The position numbers were made by a program, and so were the translations under genes. Shown here piece by piece: positions 51,394 through 60,295 of a stretch of DNA of 64,000 nucleotides. A model generated the notes under the pieces. It was not told the DNA's origin, made no database searches, and was given only the letters and a program-made list of their open reading frames with translations. Numbering within the stretch: the stretch's first letter is position 1; every line of letters begins with the position of its first letter. Location: assembly GCA_903928115.1 (NCBI GenBank), contig CAIYPP010000132.1, forward strand, positions 20,969 to 84,968, in the 5' to 3' direction. The DNA comes from an uncultured Planctomycetota bacterium. Lineage in GTDB: Bacteria > Planctomycetota > UBA1135 > GCA-002686595.

Positions 51394-52233
51394 ATGCAGA
51401 GCGAACGAGTTTGGTGGGTGACGGGGGCTGCGGCGGGGCTTGGACGTGCCGTGGCGGACGAGGTGCTCGCGCGCGGGCAGCGAGTGGTCGCATTTGCGCG
51501 CAATGCGTCCCGACTCGCGGAGTGGGTCGCCGCGAGCGGGGGCCGCGCCGTCGCTCTCGAGCTCGACATGGACGACACGCGGGCGATCGAACGTGCAAGC
51601 GCGCAGGCGCTGGTGCACTTTGGGCGAGTCGACGTGCTCTGCAACAACGCGGGATACGGGATCCTCGGAGCCGTCGAGGAGGTCTCGGACTCCGAGGCGC
51701 GCGCGCAGATGGAGACCAACTTCTTCGGCGCGCTCACGATGACGCGCTGCGCGCTCGCCGCGATGCGCCCGCGCCGCTACGGTCGGATCTTGCAGGTGTC
51801 GTCGGTCGCCGGATTCCACGCCTCCGTGGGCTTCGGCCTCTACAACGCGAGCAAGTTTGCGCTGGAGGGCTTCTCGGAAGCTCTCGCGCTCGAAGCGGCG
51901 CACCTTGGAATCCGCGTCGTGATCGTGGAGCCCGGGCCGTACCGCACGGGCTTCGCTGGGGCCGCGCTGCGGAGAGCGCAGACGCGCGTTCCGGACTACA
52001 ACGCCAGCGTGGGCACGATGGAGCAGCGGATGGCGTCGCTCCATGGCTCCCAGCCGGGCGACCCGCTCAAGGCTGCGCGCGTGATGGTGGACGTCGCCGA
52101 GCTCGCGGAGCCGCCCCTGCGCCTTCCACTGGGCCGATACGCGCACGAGCGACTCGCGCAGAAGATCGCTTGGCTCTCCCGCGACGCCGAAGCCCTCAAA
52201 GCGACGTCGCTGCCGACCGAGTTCGGCGACTAG
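51394..52233 (+). CDS. Short-chain dehydrogenase/reductase
   Basis: 279 residues, classical SDR. NAD(P) motif VTGAAAGLGRAVADEV, structural NNAGYGILGAVEE, catalytic Ser in VSSVAGFHASVG, and YNASK with the Tyr-Lys pair. AFARNASR after the second strand suggests NADP preference. It lies divergent from glcF and convergent with glcE (4-bp gap), so it interrupts the glycolate oxidase cluster. The substrate is unknown. Confidence 0.92.
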   Translation: MQSERVWWVTGAAAGLGRAVADEVLARGQRVVAFARNASRLAEWVAASGGRAVALELDMDDTRAIERASAQALVHFGRVDVLCNNAGYGILGAVEEVSDSEARAQMETNFFGALTMTRCALAAMRPRRYGRILQVSSVAGFHASVGFGLYNASKFALEGFSEALALEAAHLGIRVVIVEPGPYRTGFAGAALRRAQTRVPDYNASVGTMEQRMASLHGSQPGDPLKAARVMVDVAELAEPPLRLPLGRYAHERLAQKIAWLSRDAEALKATSLPTEFGD

Positions 52234-52237
52234 CGGC

Positions 52238-53503
52238 TCACAGACCGCCGTGGAAGCGGCCGGTCGCGAAGACGCCAAAGGGGTCGAGGCGCTGCTGGAT
52301 GGCGCGCATCAGTCCAAGCCCCTCGGCGGAAGAACCGAACGGATCGAGCTCGACGAGCGCGGCGCGCGGTGCATCGCGCAGCGCAACGCTGGCTTGATGC
52401 TTTGAGAGCGTCGCGCGAAGCGAACGCGTGAAGCTTGCGAGCGCTTGTGCGTCTTCGAGGCCCGAGGTGAGCTCGACGTCGATCTCCGCGATGCCGGGCT
52501 GAACGGAGAAGGTCGAGTTGGGCGCAACTTCGGCGAGGCAGCGTGCGAGCAACGGGAGGACCGCGTCGAGGCGCGAGGGCAGGCACGAGACGTGCAACTT
52601 TGGGCGCAGCGAACTTGTACCGCGCTGGCGCGCCGCCGCAGATTCGGCAGCTTCGCGCGCCGCAGCACCTTCGAGAACGCTGGACCTCGGCCACAGCCCC
52701 TCGAGCATGGCTCGCTCGGACTCGACGACGCTGCGCAGCCCGAACAGTCGAGCCGCGAGCTCGCATCCGCTCGCGGTGCGCTCGATCGAGAGCGAGACGA
52801 TGCGCGCCGGCAGCGCGAGAGCCTTGCGTGCGAGCGCCAAGGCTTCGGTGAGCTCGGTCGTTCGCGCCGTCATGCGCAGCTCGTGCTCCGCCTCAGGAAA
52901 GAGCCGCAACGAGACCTCGACGACAACTCCGAGCGAGCCGTGCGCACCGCAGTAGAGTCGGTGGAGATCGAAGCCGGTTACGTTCTTGACCAGCTGGCCG
53001 CCGCTGCGTGTCGCGAGGCCGTTGGACAGCACGGTGCGCGTACCGAGTACGTGGTGGCGCACAGGGCCGAAGCGGAGTCGGTCGTAGCCGGACTCGCCAG
53101 CGGAGACGACACCGCCGATGGTCTTGCCTGCGCGCAGCGGAACATCGGGAGTCAGGAAGTGCCCGCCTCCGCGGCAGCGGCGTGAGAGCTCCTCCATGGT
53201 CATACCGGCTTCGACGGTGATGGTTCCGTCGTCGGCCACGTGGCTGACGACGCGCATGAGGTTGCGCGTCGACAGCAGGAAGTCGACGTGCCCCGGCGTC
53301 CCGCACCAGCCGAGCTTCGAGCCCGATCCGACGGGAAGGATGCGCAGCGAGTCCCGCGCAGCGAGTCGTACGAGCTCTTGGACTTCCTCGATGCTTCGGG
53401 GCGCCACGAGCGGAAGCGGCTCGACGTCGAATCGCGGGCGGGCGAGCTCCACGGGGCCGCCGAGCCTGGCGAGGCGCTGCTCCAGCGTGTCCAGCGCACT
53501 CAT
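52238..53503 (-). CDS. glcE: Glycolate oxidase FAD-binding subunit GlcE-like
   Basis: 421 residues, FAD_binding_4 protein that completes the glycolate oxidase with GlcD and GlcF. RILPVGSGSKLGWCG is the FAD/pyrophosphate region; GGVVSAGESGYDRLRFGPVRHHVLG and FDLHRLYCGAHGSLGVVVEVSLRLFP are family features. The C-terminus DPFGVFATGRFHGGL is typical. It is somewhat longer than E. coli GlcE (about 350). The ATG overlaps the glcD stop (ATGA at 53500-53503). Confidence 0.88.
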   Translation of the reverse strand: MSALDTLEQRLARLGGPVELARPRFDVEPLPLVAPRSIEEVQELVRLAARDSLRILPVGSGSKLGWCGTPGHVDFLLSTRNLMRVVSHVADDGTITVEAGMTMEELSRRCRGGGHFLTPDVPLRAGKTIGGVVSAGESGYDRLRFGPVRHHVLGTRTVLSNGLATRSGGQLVKNVTGFDLHRLYCGAHGSLGVVVEVSLRLFPEAEHELRMTARTTELTEALALARKALALPARIVSLSIERTASGCELAARLFGLRSVVESERAMLEGLWPRSSVLEGAAAREAAESAAARQRGTSSLRPKLHVSCLPSRLDAVLPLLARCLAEVAPNSTFSVQPGIAEIDVELTSGLEDAQALASFTRSLRATLSKHQASVALRDAPRAALVELDPFGSSAEGLGLMRAIQQRLDPFGVFATGRFHGGL

Positions 53504-54918
53504 CGCGGCTTCTCCGTTCCGCGCATCTCGCGGCAAGCGTGAACGGGGATGAGCTTGCCCGGGTTCATTCGTCCTTCGGGGTCCCACGCCTCGCGTACGC
53601 GGCACATCGCGCGCAGGTCGTCGTCGTTGAAGACGAGCGACATGAACTCTTGCTTCTCCAGCCCGACGCCGTGCTCGCCCGTGAGCGAGCCGCCCGCAGC
53701 GACGACGACCTTCATGATCTCGTCGCTCGCCGCGAGCACGCGCTTCACCTCGTCCGGGTCGCGTCGGTCGTAGCTGATGTTCGGATGGAGGTTGCCGTCG
53801 CCGGCGTGGAAGACGTTGGCGAGCTTGAGCCGCTTTTCGCGCGCGATGCGCGTCGACTCGGCGACGAGCTCGCGCAGCTTCGTGCGCGGGACCACGACGT
53901 CGGCGACATAGAGATCCGGCGCGATGCGGCCCATCGCACCGAAAGCACCCTTTCGGCCCGCCCACAGCTTCTTGCGCTCGGCGGCGCTGCGCGCGCGGCG
54001 CATGTCGATCGCGCCGCGCTTCTGCGCGATGGCCTTCATCGGAGCCAGCGTCGCCTCGACCTCGACTTCTGTGCCCTCCGCCTCGATCAACAGCACCGCC
54101 TCCGCCTCCCGCGGATACCCTGCGGCGAAGACGCTCGCCTCGACCGCTTGGATCGTGAGTCGATCGAGGATTTCGAGCGCCGAGGGCTCGAGCTTCGCCG
54201 CGATCGCGTCGCTCACCGCATCGCAGGCCGAATCGAGGTCCGTGAAGATCGCGAGGAACGTCTCCGTGACCGGCGGAGTGGGCACGAGCGCGACCGTGAT
54301 CTCCGTAGCGAGGCCGAACATGCCCTCGCTGCCGACGAAGAGGCCCACCAAGTCGTAGCCCAGCGGATCGGCCTGCGGCAGAGCGAGATCGAGCACGCTG
54401 CCGTCGTCGCGGACGATCACGAGGCCGAGGATGTGGCGCGTCGTCGCACCATGCTTGAAGCAGTGGGGGCCGCCCGAGTTCTCGCCGACGTTGCCGCCGA
54501 TCGTGCAGGCGGCCTGGCTCGAAGGATCGGGCGCGTAGAAGAGGCCGTGCTTTTCGACGGCGAGCGTGAGATCGACATTGACGACACCGGCCTGCACGCG
54601 CGCGTAGCGATCCGCGACGTTCACCTCGAGCACGTCGCGCATGCGGCCAAAGCCAACGAGCACGCCGCCCTCGACCGGCGTCGCGCCCCCCGACAGGCCA
54701 GTGCCGGCGCCGCGTCCGACCACGGGGATCTTCTCGCGATGGAGAATGCGCATCGCACGCGAGCACTCGTCGGTCGTGCGCGGCAGCAGCACGAGTGCGG
54801 GGCGCTGGCGGAGGAGCGCGAGGCCATCGCACTCGTAGGCGAGCAGCCGGGTGGGCTCGTGGATCACGCCCGCGGGTCCGAGCACGCCGAGAAGCTCGTC
54901 GATCAGCTCGCGGCGCAT
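53500..54918 (-). CDS. glcD: Glycolate oxidase / D-lactate-type FAD subunit
   Basis: 472 residues. It oxidises glycolate (or D-lactate) via FAD. FAD-binding motif VVGRGAGTGLSGGATPVEGGVLV, CTIGGNVGENSGGPHCFKHG, FVGSEGMFGLATEITVAL, and C-terminal NVFHAGDGNLHPNI and GEHGVG for the catalytic region. The ATG at 54918 gives MRRELIDELLG. It lies 2 nt after the permease gene stop and overlaps glcE by ATGA, so it is part of a longer operon. Chemistry is well supported; specificity between glycolate and lactate is not. Confidence 0.92.
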   Translation of the reverse strand: MRRELIDELLGVLGPAGVIHEPTRLLAYECDGLALLRQRPALVLLPRTTDECSRAMRILHREKIPVVGRGAGTGLSGGATPVEGGVLVGFGRMRDVLEVNVADRYARVQAGVVNVDLTLAVEKHGLFYAPDPSSQAACTIGGNVGENSGGPHCFKHGATTRHILGLVIVRDDGSVLDLALPQADPLGYDLVGLFVGSEGMFGLATEITVALVPTPPVTETFLAIFTDLDSACDAVSDAIAAKLEPSALEILDRLTIQAVEASVFAAGYPREAEAVLLIEAEGTEVEVEATLAPMKAIAQKRGAIDMRRARSAAERKKLWAGRKGAFGAMGRIAPDLYVADVVVPRTKLRELVAESTRIAREKRLKLANVFHAGDGNLHPNISYDRRDPDEVKRVLAASDEIMKVVVAAGGSLTGEHGVGLEKQEFMSLVFNDDDLRAMCRVREAWDPEGRMNPGKLIPVHACREMRGTEKPR

Positions 54919-54920
54919 GG

Positions 54921-56366
54921 CTAGAAGTCGATCCGCCGCAGCTTCCACAGGCCCAAGGCGAGGACGAGCGCCGTGAAGAGCAGCGTCGTTCCGAGGGAGA
55001 ACCATGCGTTGTATTGCCACGCCCCGCCCCAGCCGAAGCGACTGTCGTAGCTGTTCGCCAGCATCAACCGGTCCTCTTCGGACTCGATGGCGATTCCCGC
55101 GAGGAAAGCCGTAGCAGCGTTTTCCTGCTCGTTCGCGCGCGCCCAGCCAGACTCCGCGTCGTAGTCGAGCGTGACGATGCTGTCGCTGACCTGCAGGATC
55201 CAGCGCCGACGCAAGCGCTTCTCACCGCCGCGGTCTTCAACCCACTCGAAGCGGTCGGCGTAGCGCGAGGAGATGTCGCTGCGCACGGGATCCGCGCCGA
55301 GCTCCTTGCGCAGCTTCTTGACGAGCGCACTGCGCGAGCCGGTGTCGGAGAGGTTCTGGCGGCGCAGCGTCCAGCTCGACTCACCGGCGCCATCGGGGTG
55401 GGCCGCGAGCCACTGCAGGCCGTCGCCCGAGAACGAGCTGCGGGGCTCGCGCCGGAAGCCGCGCGGCGCCTCGCCGACGATGAGGCCCAGGTCAGCGTCC
55501 TCGAACTCCGGCTGTACCTCGAAGCTCCGTCGCCAGCTGCGAGCCATGCGCATCGCGTCGCCCGTCTTCGGCGCGATCACGTGGTAGGTCGTGAGGCCCG
55601 TCTTGAGCACCGCAAACGCGCCGCTCTCGGGCTCTTCCTCTTGCGGCGACGTGCGCGCGCCCTCCGTCGCCCGCTCGATCACGATGAGTCCTTCCCAGCC
55701 CGTGTGCAGCCCGCAGTTCACGGGCATGAACACCAGCGTGAGCAGGATCGACGCGATCGCATTGCGCGTGAACACGCCGATCGTGCAGGAGATCGCGTGG
55801 AACACGGCGAAACCGTACATCAACGCGAACACGCTCCAGAGGAGCCCCGCGTCAAACCAGCCCGAGCTCACGAGCAAGCCGAGCGTGATGCCCCCGACGA
55901 GCAGCGTCGAGAGGATGCCGACGAAGATCAGGCCCGCGACGTAGCGCGAGAGGAACAGCGCCGAGCGCGACACGGGCTTGCTGAACACGACGTCGGCGGA
56001 GCCGCGCTCCAGCATCTGCGGGACGAAGAACGAGATCGCAGCGATTCCGAACACGAACCCGAAGCGGTCGGCGCCCCACTTGATGACGAGGTCGACGATG
56101 CTCTGCAGCAGCCGTTCTCTCACGCCTTCGAGCATCGAGGCGCGGCTTGCGGCATCGAGGCCCTGCGACGCCGTCGCGCTGCGCACGAAGTCGCCGTAGT
56201 CCCACTCCCAGATCCACAGGAAGGAGATGCTCGTCTCGCGGAAGCTGACGGCGAAGGAGAGCAGCACCGGCAGCAGGAACAGCGCCAGCAGGATGCGGAA
56301 GCCCGCATTGTCGAGGACTTGGTACAGCGCATCGTGAAAGAGCGCGCGCAGAGTGGTGCGGTTCAT
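54921..56366 (-). CDS. ABC-2-type transporter permease
   Basis: 481 residues. N-terminal helices (AGFRILLALFLLPVLLSFAVS), then a cluster of helices in 120-270 (FVFGIAAISFFVPQML, LFLSRYVAGLIFVGILSTLLVGGITLGLL, LWSVFALMYGFAVFHAI, AIASILLTLVFMPV), a long extracytoplasmic part (about 290-450) and one final helix (LGTTLLFTALVLALGLW). This matches ABC-2 permeases with a large external domain. It overlaps the ATPase gene by ATGA. The transported substrate is unknown; glcD and glcE follow in the same operon. Confidence 0.88.
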   Translation of the reverse strand: MNRTTLRALFHDALYQVLDNAGFRILLALFLLPVLLSFAVSFRETSISFLWIWEWDYGDFVRSATASQGLDAASRASMLEGVRERLLQSIVDLVIKWGADRFGFVFGIAAISFFVPQMLERGSADVVFSKPVSRSALFLSRYVAGLIFVGILSTLLVGGITLGLLVSSGWFDAGLLWSVFALMYGFAVFHAISCTIGVFTRNAIASILLTLVFMPVNCGLHTGWEGLIVIERATEGARTSPQEEEPESGAFAVLKTGLTTYHVIAPKTGDAMRMARSWRRSFEVQPEFEDADLGLIVGEAPRGFRREPRSSFSGDGLQWLAAHPDGAGESSWTLRRQNLSDTGSRSALVKKLRKELGADPVRSDISSRYADRFEWVEDRGGEKRLRRRWILQVSDSIVTLDYDAESGWARANEQENAATAFLAGIAIESEEDRLMLANSYDSRFGWGGAWQYNAWFSLGTTLLFTALVLALGLWKLRRIDF

Positions 56367-57301
56367 CGCGTCTCCTTCTTCACGAGCTGGATGAAGGCCT
56401 GCTCCAGGTTCATGCGCCGCGCGCTGATGCCGCGGATCGAGAGCCCCGCCCCGCGCAGTCGGTCGACGCAGGTGTCGAGTTCGGTGTCGGACAGCTGGAC
56501 CTCGAAGCCCTGCGCGTGCGGCTCGAAGTTCGAGCCGAGCTCGCCCACGAGCTCCGCGAGGCGCAGCTCGGCGGCGGGCTCCACATCGAAGCGATAGCGC
56601 CCCGTGCGCGGGGTGAGCTCGGCAATGGAGCCTTCGCGCAGGATCTTGCCCTGCGCCATGATCACCACGCGGTCGCAGATGAGCTCGACCTCTTGGAGGA
56701 GGTGCGAGTTGATGAAGACCGTCGTGCCGCGATCCTTGAGCCCCTGCACGATCTGGCGCACGGCCGCGCGGCCCACGGGGTCGACGCCGTCGGTCGGCTC
56801 GTCGAGGATCACGAGCTCGGGCTCGTGAACGAGCGCCTGCGCGAGGCCGATGCGCTGGGTCATGCCCTTGCTGTACTCGCGGATCTTGCGGTGCGCGGCG
56901 TCGCGCATGCCGACCTGCTCGAGCAGCTCTGGGATACGCCGCGCGAGCTGCGTCTTGTCGCGCCCGCACATTTGTCCGTAGAGCTCGAGCAGCTGCAGGC
57001 CCGTGAGGTACTGGGGGAAGCGGTGCCCTTCGGGCAAGTACCCGACGCGCTGGCGTGCCCTCGGCTCGCCCACCGGTTGGCCGAAGAGCAGCGCATCGCC
57101 GCTCGTGCGCCGCGCGAGGCCGAGCAGGATCTTCACCAGCGTCGTCTTGCCTGCGCCGTTCGGGCCGAGCAGTCCGAACACTTGCCCGCGGCCGACCTCG
57201 AGGCTCACGCCATCGAGCGCGCGAAAGCCTCCTCTTCCGAACGCGCCGCCGTAGACCTTGGTCACGTCGCGGACGCTGACGATCGTTTCGTGCGAGCTCA
57301 T
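56363..57301 (-). CDS. ABC transporter ATP-binding protein
   Basis: 312 residues. Walker A GLLGPNGAGKTTLVKILLGL, a signature-like SKGMTQRIGLAQALVHEP, Walker B LVILDEPTDGVDP and the switch NSHLLQEVELICDR are intact. The last 80 residues form a C-terminal extra domain (VEPAAELRLAELVGELGSN, SDTELDTCVDRLRGAGLSIRGI) seen in several ABC-2 exporters. It pairs with the downstream permease by ATGA overlap and starts 20 bp after the ROK kinase stop. Confidence 0.93.
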   Translation of the reverse strand: MSSHETIVSVRDVTKVYGGAFGRGGFRALDGVSLEVGRGQVFGLLGPNGAGKTTLVKILLGLARRTSGDALLFGQPVGEPRARQRVGYLPEGHRFPQYLTGLQLLELYGQMCGRDKTQLARRIPELLEQVGMRDAAHRKIREYSKGMTQRIGLAQALVHEPELVILDEPTDGVDPVGRAAVRQIVQGLKDRGTTVFINSHLLQEVELICDRVVIMAQGKILREGSIAELTPRTGRYRFDVEPAAELRLAELVGELGSNFEPHAQGFEVQLSDTELDTCVDRLRGAGLSIRGISARRMNLEQAFIQLVKKETR

Positions 57302-57321
57302 CGGGCCGAATAGGTTAGCGA

Positions 57322-58230
57322 CTAGCGCGCCGCGATCGCGACTCGCGCCGCCCCGATCCAGCCCGCGCTGGGCCCGAGCGTCGCGCGCAGCAGCTTCATC
57401 TCGCTCGCGCGGCCGCCGAAGCTGCGCTCCTCGATGCCCTCGCGAATGCCCGCTTCGAGCACGTCGAGCGCGCCCGAGAAGCCTCCGCCGAAAACGAACA
57501 CCCGCAGGTCCAAGAGGCACACGACAGGCCCCAGACCGCGCCCGAGGTCGCGCCCGATGTCGGTCATGAGCTTTTTCTCCGCGGCGTGGCCGTCGCGCGC
57601 GCGCTGCGCGAGCAGCATGAGGTCGCCCGGCTGCTCGAGCGGCAGTCCCGCGGCCAAGGCGCGGCGCTTGGCGGCCGTTGCCGAAGCAAAGGTTTCGACG
57701 CAGCCACGCTTGCCGCAGCCGCACGTCGGTCCCTGCGGATCGATCACGACGTGTCCGACTTCACCGCCCATTCCGGCGCCCGCGTAGAGCTCGCCGTTCA
57801 GGATCAACCCGCCGCCGATGCCCGTGCCGAGCGTGACCACCAGCGCATCGCGCTCGCCACGCCCCGCGCCGAGCCACAGCTCGCCGACGGCCGCAGCGTT
57901 CGCGTCGTTCTCGACGTGCACGCGCGACGGCGAGAGTCCCGTGCGCCGCGCCAGCCCGCCCTTCACGTCGAGGTTGACGAAGCCCGGCAGGTTGGGGCTC
58001 GCGATCACGAAGCCGCGCTCGCGCTCGAGAAATCCGGGGACGCCGATGCCGAGAGCATCTCCGCCGCCGAGCTCGTGGAACAAGCTCGCGAGTCGGTCGA
58101 GCACACGCTCGGGGCCGTCGGCGAAGCCGGGGTCGATCGTGCGCTCGGCGAGGATCTCGCCCGTGTGCGTGACGCGGCCCGATTTCGCCGCCGTGCCGCC
58201 GAGGTCGATGCCGACTTGCGTGGTGCTCAT
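57322..58230 (-). CDS. ROK-family sugar kinase, glucokinase-like
   Basis: 302 residues. It phosphorylates a sugar, probably glucose, using ATP. Phosphate motif VGIDLGGTAAKSG, HVENDANAAAVGELWLGAG, GTGIGGGLILNGELYAGAG, EVGHVVIDP, and the zinc-binding CGCGKRGCVETF are all present. ATG start at 58230. It lies in the same run as glgA, and glucose-6-phosphate is the entry metabolite to glycogen, so the context supports glucokinase, but the sugar is inferred. Confidence 0.9.
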   Translation of the reverse strand: MSTTQVGIDLGGTAAKSGRVTHTGEILAERTIDPGFADGPERVLDRLASLFHELGGGDALGIGVPGFLERERGFVIASPNLPGFVNLDVKGGLARRTGLSPSRVHVENDANAAAVGELWLGAGRGERDALVVTLGTGIGGGLILNGELYAGAGMGGEVGHVVIDPQGPTCGCGKRGCVETFASATAAKRRALAAGLPLEQPGDLMLLAQRARDGHAAEKKLMTDIGRDLGRGLGPVVCLLDLRVFVFGGGFSGALDVLEAGIREGIEERSFGGRASEMKLLRATLGPSAGWIGAARVAIAAR

Positions 58231-58264
58231 GGCGCGAGAGATTAGCGCCTCGCGCCGAGTCCCG

Positions 58265-60283
58265 CTAAGGCCGCTCGATGCGCGAAAAAGCGTAGTTTCC
58301 GGCCTCGTTGCGGGCGAGGACCAGCGCGAAGTCGCCGAGCGCGCTGTGCGCTACGACACGCACTTCCTGCGGCGCGCCGTCGAGGGCCTTGCCGACCGAC
58401 TCGAAGCGCAGCCGCAGGCGTCCGCCTTCGAGGCGACTGCGCGCGCCGCGCTGCGTGGCTTCGTCGAAGCTCTCACCGCCGATATCGAGCCGGAACAGCG
58501 GACCGAGCCGCAGCAGCTCGCGCGGCAGGGAGAGTTCGAGGTCATCGCCGGAGAGCAGGTTTTTCACGCGCTCGAGGCCCACCGACTCGGGCGCCAGTTT
58601 CGCGAGCACCTCTCGCACGCGCGTGGCGAGCTCGCCTTGCGCGGCGCCCTCGGGCTCGCTCGCCCGGGCGACCTCGCCCTTGTGTGCGATGCTGTCGATC
58701 CAGAACACACCTTCGTCGGAGATCAGCACCGCGCGCACCGGACGCACGACGTCTTCGTACGTCTTGCGCACGCCGAGCCCGTCGTAGGTGAGCTCGACGT
58801 CGCCGAACGCGGTTTTTCGCAGCGGCGGGAGCTCGGCCTGCGTCTCGCCGGCGGTGAACGCCTCGTACTCGCCTTCGACCATGTCGGTGAAGCGCACGGC
58901 GAGCACGAGCGCAGCGTTGTGGATCGCGCGGTCGCTGCGGTTGTCGATCGAGACCGCGACGGACTCGCGGAAGGCGCGCGTCTCGATCACGAGGTCGAGG
59001 TAGCTCTTCTCGGGGAAATACTCGCGGTAGCGCGGTCCGAGCAGATCCTCGCAGAACTCGAGGTCGTACAGCACGAGGTCCCACTGCCCCTGCGCGCGCC
59101 GCCGCGCGAAGTGGTCCTTCACGCGCGCGAGCGCGTCGTCGGTCGAGCCCGCTTCGAGCTCGAGCCGCGCGAGCTGTAGCTCAGGGCTGAAGTGGTTCGC
59201 GCCGAGCATCATCGTTCGATACAGGCCCGTGACGCGCCCGCCTTGCCGCGTCTTGCGCAGATATTCGCGCAGCGCGTACGGATCGAGCTCGTCGCGCAGC
59301 GCCTCGGCCTGCACGGGATAGCGCGTCATCGCGAGCTCGAGATCCGCGCGCGCTTGCGAGCGATTCCCGCGCTTCCAGTGCCAGATCCCACGCAAGAGGA
59401 GCGCGGGCGCGCAGTCGGGGTCTTCGTGCAAGACGCCGTCGAGCAGCCGCTCGACCTCCGGGCCGCGCTCGCTCGACATCCCGCCGCCATCCGACTCGAC
59501 GAGCGCCAGCGCGAGCAACAGCGTCGACTCGCGATCGCCGGGCGCCATCTCCAACGCCGTTCGCGCCGCCCGCGCCGCCGCATCGCTCTCGCGCCCCGTG
59601 ATGTACAGGTACGCGCGATCTCGCTGCGCGCACAGCCGTGCCCACTCATCTTCGACTTGCCGGAACACGGGTACGGCCGCATCGAGCGCGTACAGGAGCT
59701 CCTCTTCGAAGCGCCGGATCTCTGCCGCGGCCTCGAGCTGCAGCTTCTCGCGCCGCGCGCGCTCCTCCGCGAGCACGCGCTGGCGCTGCGGATCGCTCGG
59801 CGAGAACGCGACCGGTCCGAGCGCGATTTCCGTCGTCTGCAGCACGCGCGCGAGCTCGTCGCCGAGCTTCGAGAACGTTCCCCAGAGTTCCTGCTCGTCC
59901 CGCTCGCGATCGAGCGCGCCGTAGTACTTCACGAGCACATCCACGAGTCGCTTGCGAGTTGCGAGTACCTCCGGCGCCACACGCCGATAGTCCCCGCGGG
60001 ACACGCGCTCCAAGAACTCGCGCACCGAACCCGCTTGCTTCACCGCACGGTCGAGCTCGCGCACCGCGCGCAGCGTCGCTTCGACGTCGTACGGCGCGTT
60101 CGGATCGACGCTCGGCTCCAGCGCGGCCCGCGCCGGAGCCGCCTGAGCCTCGACTTCCTTCTCGCGCGCGGCGCGCGCCGCGGCCTCAGAATCGCCGTCC
60201 GTCTGCGCAAGGATCAGCACCCCGGCCACGAGCGTCGCTGCCGCCACGCCGAGCGCAAAGGGCTTCCACGCCGCACGGTCCAT
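58265..60283 (-). CDS. Membrane-anchored TPR protein of the glgA operon
   Basis: 672 residues. Start MDRAAWKPFALGVAAATLVAGVLILAQ is one N-terminal helix, then an acidic, helical region with TPR-like repeats in the middle (SDAAARAARTALEMAPGDRESTLLLALALV, GPEVERLLDGVLHEDPDCAPALLLRGIWHWKRGNRSQARADLELAMTRYP). The C-terminal 250 residues appear strand-rich (RAFRESVAVSIDNRSDRAIHNAALVLAVRF, LFRLDIGGESFDEA). It lies 12 nt after glgA and 34 nt before the ROK kinase. No known family is recognised; I would guess an extracytoplasmic scaffold, weakly. Confidence 0.7.
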   Translation of the reverse strand: MDRAAWKPFALGVAAATLVAGVLILAQTDGDSEAAARAAREKEVEAQAAPARAALEPSVDPNAPYDVEATLRAVRELDRAVKQAGSVREFLERVSRGDYRRVAPEVLATRKRLVDVLVKYYGALDRERDEQELWGTFSKLGDELARVLQTTEIALGPVAFSPSDPQRQRVLAEERARREKLQLEAAAEIRRFEEELLYALDAAVPVFRQVEDEWARLCAQRDRAYLYITGRESDAAARAARTALEMAPGDRESTLLLALALVESDGGGMSSERGPEVERLLDGVLHEDPDCAPALLLRGIWHWKRGNRSQARADLELAMTRYPVQAEALRDELDPYALREYLRKTRQGGRVTGLYRTMMLGANHFSPELQLARLELEAGSTDDALARVKDHFARRRAQGQWDLVLYDLEFCEDLLGPRYREYFPEKSYLDLVIETRAFRESVAVSIDNRSDRAIHNAALVLAVRFTDMVEGEYEAFTAGETQAELPPLRKTAFGDVELTYDGLGVRKTYEDVVRPVRAVLISDEGVFWIDSIAHKGEVARASEPEGAAQGELATRVREVLAKLAPESVGLERVKNLLSGDDLELSLPRELLRLGPLFRLDIGGESFDEATQRGARSRLEGGRLRLRFESVGKALDGAPQEVRVVAHSALGDFALVLARNEAGNYAFSRIERP

Positions 60284-60295
60284 GGCGACGCCTCG

